A stretch of DNA of 64,000 bases from Pigmentiphaga aceris. GTDB taxonomy: Bacteria; Pseudomonadota; Gammaproteobacteria; Burkholderiales; Burkholderiaceae_B. Of this stretch, positions 12,560 through 21,267 are shown in pieces (position 1 is the first letter of the stretch; each line of letters opens with the position of its first letter). Both the position numbers and the translations under genes were made by a program. Location of the stretch: positions 62,001-126,000 of the forward strand of contig NZ_CP043046.1 of assembly GCF_008119665.1 (NCBI RefSeq), given 5' to 3'. Under the pieces are notes generated by a model that saw only the letters and a list, made by a program, of their open reading frames with translations, ran no database searches and was not told where the DNA came from.

Positions 12560-13696
12560 ATGCACCGCAGAGGCCACGTGGCACATCTCGATCCGCAGCA
12601 CGCGGCACCACCGCTTGCACAAGCACAGCCCAGCTCCGCCAAGGACACGGCCGGTGAAGGCGGCCTGGCCGCACCCTATGTCAGCATGGACGAGGACGAG
12701 GCGATTGCGCTTGCCCGCAGCCGCTACGGTATTCAGGGCAAGGTCACGCGCTTTGCGACCGAGAAGGACGACACGTTCCGGGTGGAAGCCGCCGACGGCA
12801 GGCGTTTCATCCTGAAAGTCGCCAATCCATCGGAAGACGTGTCCGAGATTTCGCTTCAGGCAGAGCTGCTGCAACACATTGCCCAAGTCGACCCAGACCT
12901 GCCGGTGCCAAGGATATTGCCCGACGATGCGGGCCGGGCGTACGCCCAGATAACGGACCGCGCTGGTCAGGCGCGGCAGGTTCGGCTGATGTCCTACCTG
13001 GATGGCACACCCCTGGACAGCACCGCCTCATCGCCCGCCGAGCGCGAACAGGTGGGCGAGGTGCTGGGCCGATTGCGGCATGCCACGGCCGGTTTTTCGC
13101 ATGCTGCCGACACACGGGTGCTGGCCTGGGACGTCAAGCATCTGCAAAGCCTGCGGCCCTTGCTTGATGACGTGTCCGACCCGCATCAACGCGCAGTGCT
13201 GACCGCAGGCATGGCGCGCTTTGCCAGCATCGAATCCCGCTTGGCGGCCTTGCCGATGCAGGTGCTGCACAACGACTTCAGCCGCTCGAACATCGTGGTC
13301 GATCACGCGTTGCCCGCGTTTGTCACCGGCATCATCGACTTTGGTGACGCGGTGCGCACGGCGGTGGCCATTGATGTATCTACTGCACTGTTGAATCAGT
13401 TGCCGCGCGATGCGGCCGAGCATCCGGTGAACGACTTGTTTGCCGATGGCAAAGACCTGCTGCGTGGTTATCTGCGGCAGGCGAGTCTGTCCGATGAGGA
13501 GCTGGCGCTGGTGCCGCATCTGGTCATGGGGCGCGCGGTGGCCCGTGCGCTGATCACGCTGTGGCGGGCGCGGCTGTTCCCGCAGAACGCAACGTATATC
13601 CTGCGCAATACCGAGCCAGGGTGGGCGCAGCTGGACTGGTTTCTGGCACGCTCGATGGACGAGGTATCGGGCACCTTGCTGAACACGGCTGCTTAG
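12560..13696 (+). CDS. Phosphotransferase of the APH / hydroxylysine-kinase type
   Basis: About 378 residues with the aminoglycoside-phosphotransferase/choline-kinase fold. The catalytic Brenner motif is HNDFSRSNIVVD and the metal-binding motif is IIDFGD. The C-terminal stretch (LFPQNATYILRNTEPGWAQLDWF) and overall order resemble, from memory, eukaryotic 5-hydroxylysine kinase (HYKK/AGPHD1). It is followed by a class III PLP enzyme resembling the matching phospho-lyase, so it probably phosphorylates a hydroxyl group on an amino acid or amine. The start is uncertain: 12560 is used because 12449 lies in a terminator, and ATG 12686 (336 residues) would still keep the whole domain. Residues before 12686 are Pro/Ala-rich and unlike the family. 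The preceding palindrome at 12483 suggests GntR control. Confidence 0.75.
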   Translation: MHRRGHVAHLDPQHAAPPLAQAQPSSAKDTAGEGGLAAPYVSMDEDEAIALARSRYGIQGKVTRFATEKDDTFRVEAADGRRFILKVANPSEDVSEISLQAELLQHIAQVDPDLPVPRILPDDAGRAYAQITDRAGQARQVRLMSYLDGTPLDSTASSPAEREQVGEVLGRLRHATAGFSHAADTRVLAWDVKHLQSLRPLLDDVSDPHQRAVLTAGMARFASIESRLAALPMQVLHNDFSRSNIVVDHALPAFVTGIIDFGDAVRTAVAIDVSTALLNQLPRDAAEHPVNDLFADGKDLLRGYLRQASLSDEELALVPHLVMGRAVARALITLWRARLFPQNATYILRNTEPGWAQLDWFLARSMDEVSGTLLNTAA

Positions 13697-13829
13697 GTGA
13701 TGTGCCTTGCCAAAGCATCCGCAGGCACGGCTTGCACACTGGCACTACTCTTGATCCGCCTTTGATTCATCCGCAATCCCCAGGCCGTGCGCGGTTTGCG
13801 CGCAGCCTCATCGTTTCAGGAATTCGACA

Positions 13830-15185
13830 ATGAGCAACTCCGGCAATCCCGCGACGCGCGGCAAGATGGTCAACGCCTTCAACCCCGACAGCCTGTCGCA
13901 GCTGAGCGAGGAAAGCCGTGCGCTGATCTCGAAGCGCGCGCGTCTGCTGGGGCCGGCGTATCGGCTGTTCTACAAGAACCCGGTGGAGGTCAGCCGGGGC
14001 AAGGGCGTGCTGCTGTACGACAAGCATGGCAACGAGTATCTGGACGCATACAACAACGTCGTGTCTGTGGGGCATGCGCATCCGCGGGTGGTGGAAGCGG
14101 TCACCGAGCAGATGTCCACGCTGTGCACCCACACGCGGTATCTGCAGGAAGGCATCCTGAAATACTCCGAAGACCTGCTGGGGACCTTCGGTGGCCGGGT
14201 AGGTGCGGCCGGCCACACCATGTTCACCTGCACCGGCTCGGAGGCCAATGATCTGGCCTTGCGTATTGCCAAGCATTACACCGGCAAGCAGGGGATCATC
14301 GTTACCTCGGAGGCGTATCACGGCAACTCGGAACTGACGGCAGGTTTCTCGCCGTCGCTTGGCGATTCGTCGCCGTTGGGAACCTGGGTGCGTCGCGTGG
14401 GGGCGCCGGATTCCTATCGCATCCCGAAAGAGAATCTGGGCCGCTGGTTCGCCGATCAGGTGGCCGCGCAAATCCATGATCTGGAGCGCCACGGCAATGG
14501 CCTGGCGGCCTTCATCGTCGATTCGATGTTCTCGTCGGATGGTGTCTACGCACACCCCGTGGACTTGCTGAAACCGGTGGCAGAAGTCGTGCGCAAGGCC
14601 GGTGGTGTGTTCATTGCCGACGAAGTGCAATCCGGCTTCGGTCGCACGGGCGACAAGCTGTGGGGCTACCAGCGTCATGGCATCGATCCTGACATCGTCA
14701 CCATGGGCAAGCCGATGGGCAATGGCTTCCCGGTGGCTGCGGTGGCGGTCGCACCGGAGGTGGTCGAGAGCTTCGGCCGCGACATGCGTTACTTCAACAC
14801 CTTCGGCGGCAACACCGTAGCGATTGCGGCGGCGCAAGCAGTGTTGAACATCATTCGTGATGAAGGTCTGGTGGAAAACTCGCAGAAGGTGGGCAAGCTG
14901 TTGCGTGATGGCTTGCAGGGTCTCGCAAGCAAGTTCAATCAGATCGGTGACGTGCGTGGCTCCGGGCTGTATGTGGGTGTGGAGCTGGTCAGCGACCGTG
15001 CTGCGAAGACGCCCGATGCAGCGGCAGCCGCTGCGGTCGTCAATGGATTGCGCGAGCGTCGCGTGCTGATCTCGGCCACCGGTTTCCATGCCAATACCTT
15101 GAAGATCCGTCCGCCGCTGGTGTTCTCGGCGGCCAATGTGGATCGGTTCCTGACCGAGATCGAGGCGGTCTTCAAGACGCTGTAA
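13830..15185 (+). CDS. Class III PLP-dependent enzyme, phospho-lyase (AGXT2L/ETNPPL) type
   Basis: A 451-residue class III aminotransferase-fold protein. Visible features are the GSEAND cofactor-phosphate loop, the Asp of VFIADEVQSGFGR that pairs with the PLP ring nitrogen, and the Schiff-base Lys near residue 294 in TMGKPMGNGFPV. From memory, the pattern YFNTFGGN, TPDAA and LKIRPPLVFS follows ethanolamine-phosphate and 5-phosphohydroxylysine phospho-lyases more closely than ordinary omega-transaminases. These enzymes remove phosphate and ammonia from a phosphorylated amino alcohol to give an aldehyde. With the kinase before it and an aldehyde dehydrogenase nearby it suggests a three-step route. 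A conventional aminotransferase role remains possible. An AGGA-like site precedes the ATG. Confidence 0.8.
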   Translation: MSNSGNPATRGKMVNAFNPDSLSQLSEESRALISKRARLLGPAYRLFYKNPVEVSRGKGVLLYDKHGNEYLDAYNNVVSVGHAHPRVVEAVTEQMSTLCTHTRYLQEGILKYSEDLLGTFGGRVGAAGHTMFTCTGSEANDLALRIAKHYTGKQGIIVTSEAYHGNSELTAGFSPSLGDSSPLGTWVRRVGAPDSYRIPKENLGRWFADQVAAQIHDLERHGNGLAAFIVDSMFSSDGVYAHPVDLLKPVAEVVRKAGGVFIADEVQSGFGRTGDKLWGYQRHGIDPDIVTMGKPMGNGFPVAAVAVAPEVVESFGRDMRYFNTFGGNTVAIAAAQAVLNIIRDEGLVENSQKVGKLLRDGLQGLASKFNQIGDVRGSGLYVGVELVSDRAAKTPDAAAAAAVVNGLRERRVLISATGFHANTLKIRPPLVFSAANVDRFLTEIEAVFKTL

Positions 15186-15189
15186 CTGC

Positions 15190-15226
15190 GGGGCAGGGCG
15201 GGCCATTTCAGTGATGGGCCTGCCCC
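15190..15226 (+). terminator. Hairpin after the PLP enzyme, probable terminator
   Basis: An 8-bp outer stem GGGGCAGG/CCTGCCCC with an inner GGCCAT/ATGG(G)CC helix begins 5 bp after the stop codon. The following T-rich stretch is weak, so termination may be partial. Confidence 0.45.
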
Positions 15227-15308
15227 TGGTGTTTCTCCTGACCGCATCCATCCATCTTGCATGTGCGCATTGCCGCGTGTCTGTCCCAGGCACCCTCACC
15301 GTGCACGC

Positions 15309-15357
15309 AGTGCATCGCTCGATGCACTGATTGTGCGCACATCGCACACGTAAAAAC
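15309..15357. repeat. Cluster of three inverted repeats
   Basis: Three palindromes in under 50 bp: AGTGCATCG-CT-CGATGCACT (15309-15328), TGTGCG-N5-CGCACA (15332-15348) and CACGT-AAAA-ACGTG shortly after. They lie in the 510-bp gene-free stretch 15186-15695, upstream of the operator at 15420 and the transporter operon. They could be regulator binding sites or leader-RNA structure. Nothing else in this gap looks coding. Confidence 0.5.
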
Positions 15358-15419
15358 GTGATCTGGCCGCACCCATGCGGCATCGCATCATGGCATGCGC
15401 CTTGCATGGAAATTATCGA

Positions 15420-15429
15420 TTGTCGACAA
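15420..15429. promoter_or_regulatory. Palindromic operator, probable GntR/FCD site 2
   Basis: TTGTCGACAA, the same core as at 12483-12494; with the preceding A, 11 bp are identical. It lies about 270 bp before the binding-protein gene that starts the importer operon. This pairing links the kinase/lyase genes and the importer to one regulator. Confidence 0.5.
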
Positions 15430-15695
15430 CCTCCAATCGCGTTAGAAAGCGGTTGGGCGTTCGATGAAAAACAGATCGACGCAGATCGATCATGCATCCG
15501 ACCCAGGCGTGGAATCTTCAGACAGACGCGCTGAGGTCGAGGCCCTGAAGTTGAAGTTGAAGTCGCAATCCTGAAGTCGATTCAAAGCTGGGCGCAATCC
15601 GTGAGGTGCACCTGCAAGCGTTCGACCATGCACCTCGGGGCGTTGTGCCGCGGCCTTCATGCGCGCAGACAACACCACAAAGTGGGGAGACATAC

Positions 15696-17300
15696 ATGCT
15701 TCATTTGAACTTCAAGCCCGGGCGTATGGCCGCTGCCGTTGCGTTGGCAATGGGATTGGTCACGGGCTTGGGCATGGCGGGCGGTGCCGCACAGGCACAG
15801 ACCGTCAATGCCGTGATGCACGCCAGCCTGCGTGCACTCGACCCGAACATCACCACTGCCTATATCGTGCGCAACTACGCGTACATGGTCTATGACACCT
15901 TGCTGGCGCTCGACGCCGACAACAAGGTGCAGCCGCAGATGGTCGACAGCTGGACGGTGTCGCCCGATGGCAAGGCCTACACCTTCAAGCTGCGTGACGG
16001 CCTGCTGTGGCACGACAACACGCCGGTGACGGCAGAAGATTGCGTGGCGTCTCTGAAGCGCTGGTCCGGTCAGGACAAGCTCGGGCAGATGATGAACACC
16101 ATGCTCGATCAGATGACCGTGGTCGACGCCAAGACCTTCACGCTGAGCTTCAAGGAACCGACCGCAATCGCCTTGCAGGCCTTGTCCAAACCCAGTGGCG
16201 TGGCTCCCTTCATGATGCCCAAGCGGCTGGCCGACACGCCCCCTGGCGAGCCGATCAAGGAAGCGATGGGGTCCGGGCCGTTTGCGTTCGTGGCCTCGGA
16301 ATACAAGCCGGGTGTGCAGGCGGTGTTCGAGAAGTTCAAGGGCTACGTGCCGCGCAAGGAGCTGGCCAGCGGCCTGGCCGGTGGCAAGGTGGTGAAGGTC
16401 GATCGCGTGAAGTGGATCGCGATGCCGGATGCGATGACATCCGTGAACGCGCTGATGGGCGGCGAAGTCGATTTCATCGAAGACGTGCCCATGGACCTGA
16501 TGCCCATGTTGGAAGGCAGCAAGGACATCGTGCTGACCGAATACAAGCAGCAGGGGATGCAGAACATTGCGCGCCTGAATGCCTCGCAGTCGCCCTTCAA
16601 CAACAAGCTGGTGCGACAGGCTGCACTCACCGCCATGAGTCAGAAGAACGTGTTGCAGGCGCAGGTCGGCAACCCGAAATACTTCCAGGTCTGCGGGGCG
16701 GTGTTGGGTTGCGGCACGGCGCTGTCGTCTGATGTCGATGGCGACAAGGCTGCCCCCGGCAACATCGCAAAAGCCAAGGAATTGCTGAAGGAAGCCAAGT
16801 ACGACGGCACGCCAGTGGTGATCCTGCATCCGACCGATGTGGCGGCGCTGGCGGCCATGCCGCCGGTGTATGCACAGGCCTTGCGTCAGGCTGGTTTCAC
16901 GGTGCAGATGCAGGCCATGGACTGGGCCACCGTGACGGTGCGCCGTGCATCCAAGGAGCCGGCAAGCAGTGGTGGCTGGGGCATCTTCAGCACCTACAAC
17001 ACGCTGGTCGATGTGGCCAACCCGCTGGGGTCGATCACGGTTGCGGCCAACGGGGCGGCGGGGTGGTTCGGCTGGTATGACGTGCCGGCCATCGAGGCAG
17101 TGCGCGCGAAGATGGCGCGTACGGCCGACCTGGCCGAGCAGAAGAAGCTGGCCATCGAGCTTCAGAAGCTGGTGCTGGATGAAGTGCTGATCGTGCCGCT
17201 GGGCGAGCGCTCGGTGGTGACGGCCAAGCGCAAGGGAACCGACAACCAAGTGGTGGCCTCGGTGCCGGTGTTCTGGAATATGACGAAGGCTGGGAAGTAA
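15696..17300 (+). CDS. ABC transporter periplasmic binding protein (peptide/nickel type, SBP_bac_5)
   Basis: A 534-residue family 5 solute-binding protein, the substrate receptor of the importer encoded next. A signal peptide is evident (residues 1-35, hydrophobic core then GAAQAQ) with likely cleavage after AQA; there is no lipobox. The family pattern (YDTLLALDADNKVQPQMVDSWTVSPD, FKLRDGLLWHDNTPVTAEDC) is clear. The start at 15696 has a GGGGAG ribosome site and begins the signal peptide directly; an in-frame GTG at 15606 is rejected. Substrate could be a di/oligopeptide or another amine-bearing compound. Downstream M81 peptidase and amidase genes suggest it imports an amide or peptide. Confidence 0.9.
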   Translation: MLHLNFKPGRMAAAVALAMGLVTGLGMAGGAAQAQTVNAVMHASLRALDPNITTAYIVRNYAYMVYDTLLALDADNKVQPQMVDSWTVSPDGKAYTFKLRDGLLWHDNTPVTAEDCVASLKRWSGQDKLGQMMNTMLDQMTVVDAKTFTLSFKEPTAIALQALSKPSGVAPFMMPKRLADTPPGEPIKEAMGSGPFAFVASEYKPGVQAVFEKFKGYVPRKELASGLAGGKVVKVDRVKWIAMPDAMTSVNALMGGEVDFIEDVPMDLMPMLEGSKDIVLTEYKQQGMQNIARLNASQSPFNNKLVRQAALTAMSQKNVLQAQVGNPKYFQVCGAVLGCGTALSSDVDGDKAAPGNIAKAKELLKEAKYDGTPVVILHPTDVAALAAMPPVYAQALRQAGFTVQMQAMDWATVTVRRASKEPASSGGWGIFSTYNTLVDVANPLGSITVAANGAAGWFGWYDVPAIEAVRAKMARTADLAEQKKLAIELQKLVLDEVLIVPLGERSVVTAKRKGTDNQVVASVPVFWNMTKAGK

Positions 17301-17401
17301 GCGAAGCAAGCAGGTCGACAGACGGGTTCGAGACGCTGGCCAGAAAATCGGCCAAGCGGCTCAGCTGGCCTTGTCTCACCACGCTTAGCTTCATGCGTCA
17401 T

Positions 17402-17430
17402 GGTGGAACGGCAGCCTTTGCGGTTCCACC
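17402..17430 (+). other. Hairpin between binding protein and permease genes
   Basis: GGTGGAAC (17402-17409) pairs with GTTCCACC (17423-17430), with no T tract after it. Such intercistronic hairpins often protect the binding-protein mRNA and give it higher expression than the permeases. The remaining 17301-17518 holds no gene. Confidence 0.45.
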
Positions 17431-17518
17431 GGTCGTTCCCGAAACCTCCTGGGGCAGTGTGTGGGTCATCAAACCAGCCCTGTTCCGGGTGGCACGCTTT
17501 TCATAGGTACCCGACGCC

Positions 17519-18460
17519 ATGCCTGGTTTTCTCTTGCGTCGATTGCTGGCCGCCATTCCCGTGCTGGTGATGGTGGCGGTGATCGTTTTCTCTTTGCTGC
17601 GACTGTCTGCGGGCGACCCCGCGATGATTCTCGCCGGCGATGGTGCTACCCCCGAACAACTCGACAACGTGCGTCGCGCCATGGGCCTGGACAAGCCCAT
17701 CGTCGAGCAATTCTTCAGCTGGTCCTGGCGCTTGTTGCACGGTGACGTGGGCACGTCCCTGATCTCGGGCCTGCCGGTATCGAACCTGATTGCCGACCGC
17801 TTCGGGCCGTCGCTTGCGCTGAGCATCAGCACCATTGTGCTGGCGGTGCTGGTGGCAGTGCCGCTTGGCATTTTGGCTGCATGGCAACAAGGCAAGCCGC
17901 TCGATCGCATGGTGATGGCGGTATCTGTCGTCGGCTTTTCCGTGCCGGTATTCATCATCGGCTACGTGCTGATTCTGGTGTTCGCGCGTTGGCTGGGCTG
18001 GTTGCCGGTGCAGGGCTATCAACCGCTGGCTTCCGGCTTCTGGGAATTCGCGCAGCGCTTGATCCTGCCCACGATGGCGCTCAGCACGGCCTACATCGCA
18101 TTGATTGCGCGCATCGTGCGCACCAGCGTGATCGAGGTGATGGGCGAAGACTTCATCCGCACCGCACGCGCGAAAGGCATGGGTGAAACCGCCGTGCTGA
18201 TCCGGCATGCGCTGGGTAATGCGGCCGTGCCGATCGTGACCATCATCGGCGTGAGCATTGCGATGCTGATCGGCGGGGTGGTGGTGACCGAATCTGTCTT
18301 CAACATTCCCGGTCTGGGCCGACTGGTGCTGGAAGCCGTGCTGGCGCGTGACTACCCGATCATCCAGGCGCTGATTCTGCTGTTTTCGCTGATCTACGTG
18401 CTGATCAATCTGGTCATCGACATGCTGTATTCGGTGCTCGATCCCCGTATCCGCTATTAA
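17519..18460 (+). CDS. ABC transporter permease (DppB/OppB type)
   Basis: A 313-residue inner-membrane permease with about six membrane helices. It starts with MPGFLLRRLLAAIPVLVMVAV-type sequence typical of DppB. The EAA loop that contacts the ATPase is visible as DFIRTARAKGMGETAVLIRHALGNA. It forms the channel with the next permease, 24 bp downstream. The operon is binding protein, two permeases, fused ATPase. Confidence 0.9.
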   Translation: MPGFLLRRLLAAIPVLVMVAVIVFSLLRLSAGDPAMILAGDGATPEQLDNVRRAMGLDKPIVEQFFSWSWRLLHGDVGTSLISGLPVSNLIADRFGPSLALSISTIVLAVLVAVPLGILAAWQQGKPLDRMVMAVSVVGFSVPVFIIGYVLILVFARWLGWLPVQGYQPLASGFWEFAQRLILPTMALSTAYIALIARIVRTSVIEVMGEDFIRTARAKGMGETAVLIRHALGNAAVPIVTIIGVSIAMLIGGVVVTESVFNIPGLGRLVLEAVLARDYPIIQALILLFSLIYVLINLVIDMLYSVLDPRIRY

Positions 18461-18484
18461 CTGCGACCAGACAAGAGAATCCCT

Positions 18485-19369
18485 ATGTCTTCTTCTCCTG
18501 CTGTTGCCACTGCGCCGGTCGCGCCTGCTTCGCCCCTGCTGGCGCAGCTTAAACAGACCTTGCGCGGGTGGCCGGTGATTGCCGCCATCACCATGATTGT
18601 GGTGCTGGTGTTGATGGCCATTTTTGCGCCCTTGTTGGGCACGTCCGACCCGGCTTTGATTGATGCGTCGCAGCGCCTGAAGCCCATATCGGCCGCGCAT
18701 TGGTTGGGCACCGATGCCTTCGGCCGTGATGTGTATTCGCGCGTGCTGTACGGTGCCCGGATCTCGCTGGTGGTGGGCCTGGGTACGGTGGCCATTGCCT
18801 TGTCGCTGGGCCTGGTGATTGGCGTGGTGGCGGGATATTTCCGCTGGGCCGACGCGATCATCATGCGGGTGATGGATGGACTGATGGCAATCCCGGGCAT
18901 CTTGCTGGCGATTGCGCTGGTGTCCTTGTCCGGGGCCAGTTTGATGACGGTGCTGGTAGCCATTTCAATTCCGGAGATTCCCCGTGTGGTGCGCATGGTG
19001 CGAAGCGTGATGCTGAGCGTGCGCACGGAATCCTTCGTGGAAGCGGCCACCATTCTGGGCACGCGTGTGCCGCTGGTGATGTGGCGGCACATGATGCCGT
19101 CCACCTTGGCTCCGCTGATCGTGCAGGGCACCTACATCTTTGCGTCGGCGATTCTGACCGAGGCCATTCTTAGTTTCCTGGGCGCAGGCATTCCGCCCGA
19201 GACGCCGTCCTGGGGTAATGCCATGGCAGAAGGGCGTGTGTACTTCATGCTGCTGCCGGGGCTGGTGCTGTACCCGGGTGTGCTGGTGTCGCTGACGGTG
19301 CTGAGTGTGAATGTGCTGGGCGATGCGCTGCGTGATGCGCTCGATCCGCGCATGGCAAAGCGGGTATGA
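18485..19369 (+). CDS. ABC transporter permease (DppC/OppC type)
   Basis: A 294-residue second channel subunit. It has an N-terminal cytoplasmic tail, then a membrane helix, and the OppC-type block LGTDAFGRDVYSRVLYGARISL. The EAA loop is SFVEAATILGTRVPLVMWRHMMPS. It ends with the DALDPRMAKRV pattern typical of DppC. It lies 24 bp after the DppB-type gene, so both are probably translated from one message. Confidence 0.9.
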   Translation: MSSSPAVATAPVAPASPLLAQLKQTLRGWPVIAAITMIVVLVLMAIFAPLLGTSDPALIDASQRLKPISAAHWLGTDAFGRDVYSRVLYGARISLVVGLGTVAIALSLGLVIGVVAGYFRWADAIIMRVMDGLMAIPGILLAIALVSLSGASLMTVLVAISIPEIPRVVRMVRSVMLSVRTESFVEAATILGTRVPLVMWRHMMPSTLAPLIVQGTYIFASAILTEAILSFLGAGIPPETPSWGNAMAEGRVYFMLLPGLVLYPGVLVSLTVLSVNVLGDALRDALDPRMAKRV

Positions 19370-19472
19370 ACATGGACGTTTTCATGATTCTTGATATGGC
19401 TGGCCGTGCGTGGCCTGGTCTGCATTTTCAGCCGCATTCGATGTCTGTGTCCGCTACCGGAGTCTGCCGCGC

Positions 19473-21179
19473 ATGAGCACTGCTCACGAAAAAACTGCAT
19501 CGTCTGCCCCAGTATTGTCGGTGCGCGGCCTGACGGTTCAGGCGGGCCAGGGGGGCTCGATGCGCCAGGTCGTCGGCAACATCAGCTTCGACGTGCACCC
19601 CGGTGAAACGGTGTGCATTGTCGGGGAGTCCGGCTCTGGCAAATCGGTGACCTCGTTCTCGATCATGGGTTTGCTGCCCAAGGGGTCGCTTACGCCCACA
19701 GCGGGCCAGATTCTGATCGATGACGAAGACCTGCTGACCGCGACGGAACATCGGCTGCGGCAATTGCGGGCGTCGAAAGTGGCCATGGTGTTCCAGGAGC
19801 CGATGACGGCCCTGAACCCCGTGCAACGTGTGGGTGACCAGGTTGATGAGGTGCTGCGGCTGCACACGCCGTTGTCTGCCGCCGAGCGCCGCAAGCAGGT
19901 GCTGGCCATGCTGGCTTCCGTGCACCTGCCCGACATCGAACGCATTTACGCATCGTTCCCGCATCAGTTGTCGGGTGGGCAGCGCCAACGCATTGTGATT
20001 GCGATGGCCTTGATCCTGAAGCCACGGGTGTTGATCTGCGACGAGCCGACCACGGCCCTGGACGTGACCACCCAGAAGCAGATTCTGACCCTGATCCGCG
20101 AGTTGCAGCAGGACCAGCAGACCGCCGTGGTGTTCATCACCCACGACTTTGGCGTGGTGTCCGAAATTGCCGATCGCATCGTGGTGATGAACCGGGGTGC
20201 GGTGGTGGAAACCGGCACGCGCGAGACGATTCTGGCCAATCCTGCGGAAGCCTATACCCGCATGCTGGTGTCGTCCGTGCCCAGCCTGATTCCCCGGCAC
20301 CGGGCGCTGCCTGACGCCGAGCACGTGCTGGACGTGGTGAAGCTGGAAAAGGTCTTTGAAGAAAAACGCATGTTCGGCAAAGGCCGTCGGGTGGTGGCAG
20401 CCAATGCCGTGACGTTCTCGATCCGGCGTGGCGAAATTCTGGGCGTGGTGGGGGAATCGGGGTCGGGAAAATCGACGGTGGCGCGCTGCGTGGTGAAACT
20501 GATCGAGCCCACCGGCGGCAGTGTGCTGGTCAAACGCAAGGACCTGGCGCAATTGCCCGCGCGCGACATGCGGCAGATGCGCCAGCGCGTGCAGTTCGTG
20601 TTCCAGGACCCATACCGCTCGCTTAACCCGCGCCGTACGGTGGGTGACTCGCTGATTGAGGGACTGATCAACTTCGGCACTTCGCGTGCCGAGGCATTGG
20701 ACGCCGTGGCTAAGGCACTGGTGCTGGTGGGCATGACGCCCGACGCCATGCAGCGGTATCCGCACCAGTTCTCGGGCGGTCAGCGTCAGCGCCTGTGCAT
20801 TGCGCGCGCGGTGGTGATGGAACCCGATGTGCTCGTGGCCGACGAGGCGGTGTCGGCACTGGACGTGTCGGTACAGGCACAGGTGCTGGACCTGTTGGAA
20901 GAGATTCGTCAGCGTACCGGCGTGGCCATTCTGTTCATCACGCACGATTTGCGGGTGGCCGCGCAGATCTGCAACACGATTGTGGTGATGCGTCGTGGGG
21001 AAGTGGTCGAGGCAGGCGATGCCATGTCGGTGCTAGGCAGTCCGCAGCATGAATACACCCGTGCGCTGATCGATGCTGCGCCCGGGCGAGACTGGGATTT
21101 CCAGAACTTCCGGCCGGTGGCGGAGGCGGCCTTGTCAGGGGCTTCGTTTCCTGCCATGCCAGAGCCGCACGCGCCCTGA
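19473..21179 (+). CDS. ABC transporter ATPase with two nucleotide-binding domains (DppD-DppF fusion type)
   Basis: 568 residues containing two complete ABC cassettes. The first has Walker A GESGSGKS (about residue 52), signature LSGGQRQR and Walker B LICDEPTTALD. The second has Walker A GESGSGKST (about 328), signature FSGGQRQR and Walker B LVADEAVSALD. The oligopeptide-transport C-terminal extensions are recognisable. It powers the upstream importer, replacing separate DppD and DppF subunits. The ATG at 19473 is chosen because a GGAG site precedes it and homology starts there; a longer frame from 19410 adds unrelated residues. Confidence 0.92.
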   Translation: MSTAHEKTASSAPVLSVRGLTVQAGQGGSMRQVVGNISFDVHPGETVCIVGESGSGKSVTSFSIMGLLPKGSLTPTAGQILIDDEDLLTATEHRLRQLRASKVAMVFQEPMTALNPVQRVGDQVDEVLRLHTPLSAAERRKQVLAMLASVHLPDIERIYASFPHQLSGGQRQRIVIAMALILKPRVLICDEPTTALDVTTQKQILTLIRELQQDQQTAVVFITHDFGVVSEIADRIVVMNRGAVVETGTRETILANPAEAYTRMLVSSVPSLIPRHRALPDAEHVLDVVKLEKVFEEKRMFGKGRRVVAANAVTFSIRRGEILGVVGESGSGKSTVARCVVKLIEPTGGSVLVKRKDLAQLPARDMRQMRQRVQFVFQDPYRSLNPRRTVGDSLIEGLINFGTSRAEALDAVAKALVLVGMTPDAMQRYPHQFSGGQRQRLCIARAVVMEPDVLVADEAVSALDVSVQAQVLDLLEEIRQRTGVAILFITHDLRVAAQICNTIVVMRRGEVVEAGDAMSVLGSPQHEYTRALIDAAPGRDWDFQNFRPVAEAALSGASFPAMPEPHAP

Positions 21180-21267
21180 TTCAATGGTCATATCGTAAAA
21201 GCAGGATTTTTATTGATTTGATGTCCGGCCGATATGGCTGGTTTATCTACCCACTGTTCGCCACCCA

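Noticed and set aside
13767..15497. 576-codon minus-strand frame opposite the PLP enzyme
   Set aside because: Shadow frame; the plus strand has the full class III PLP motifs. It also runs through the gene-free leader without features.
15657..17309. 550-codon minus-strand frame opposite the binding protein
   Set aside because: His/Arg/Leu-rich shadow; the plus strand has a signal peptide and family 5 motifs.
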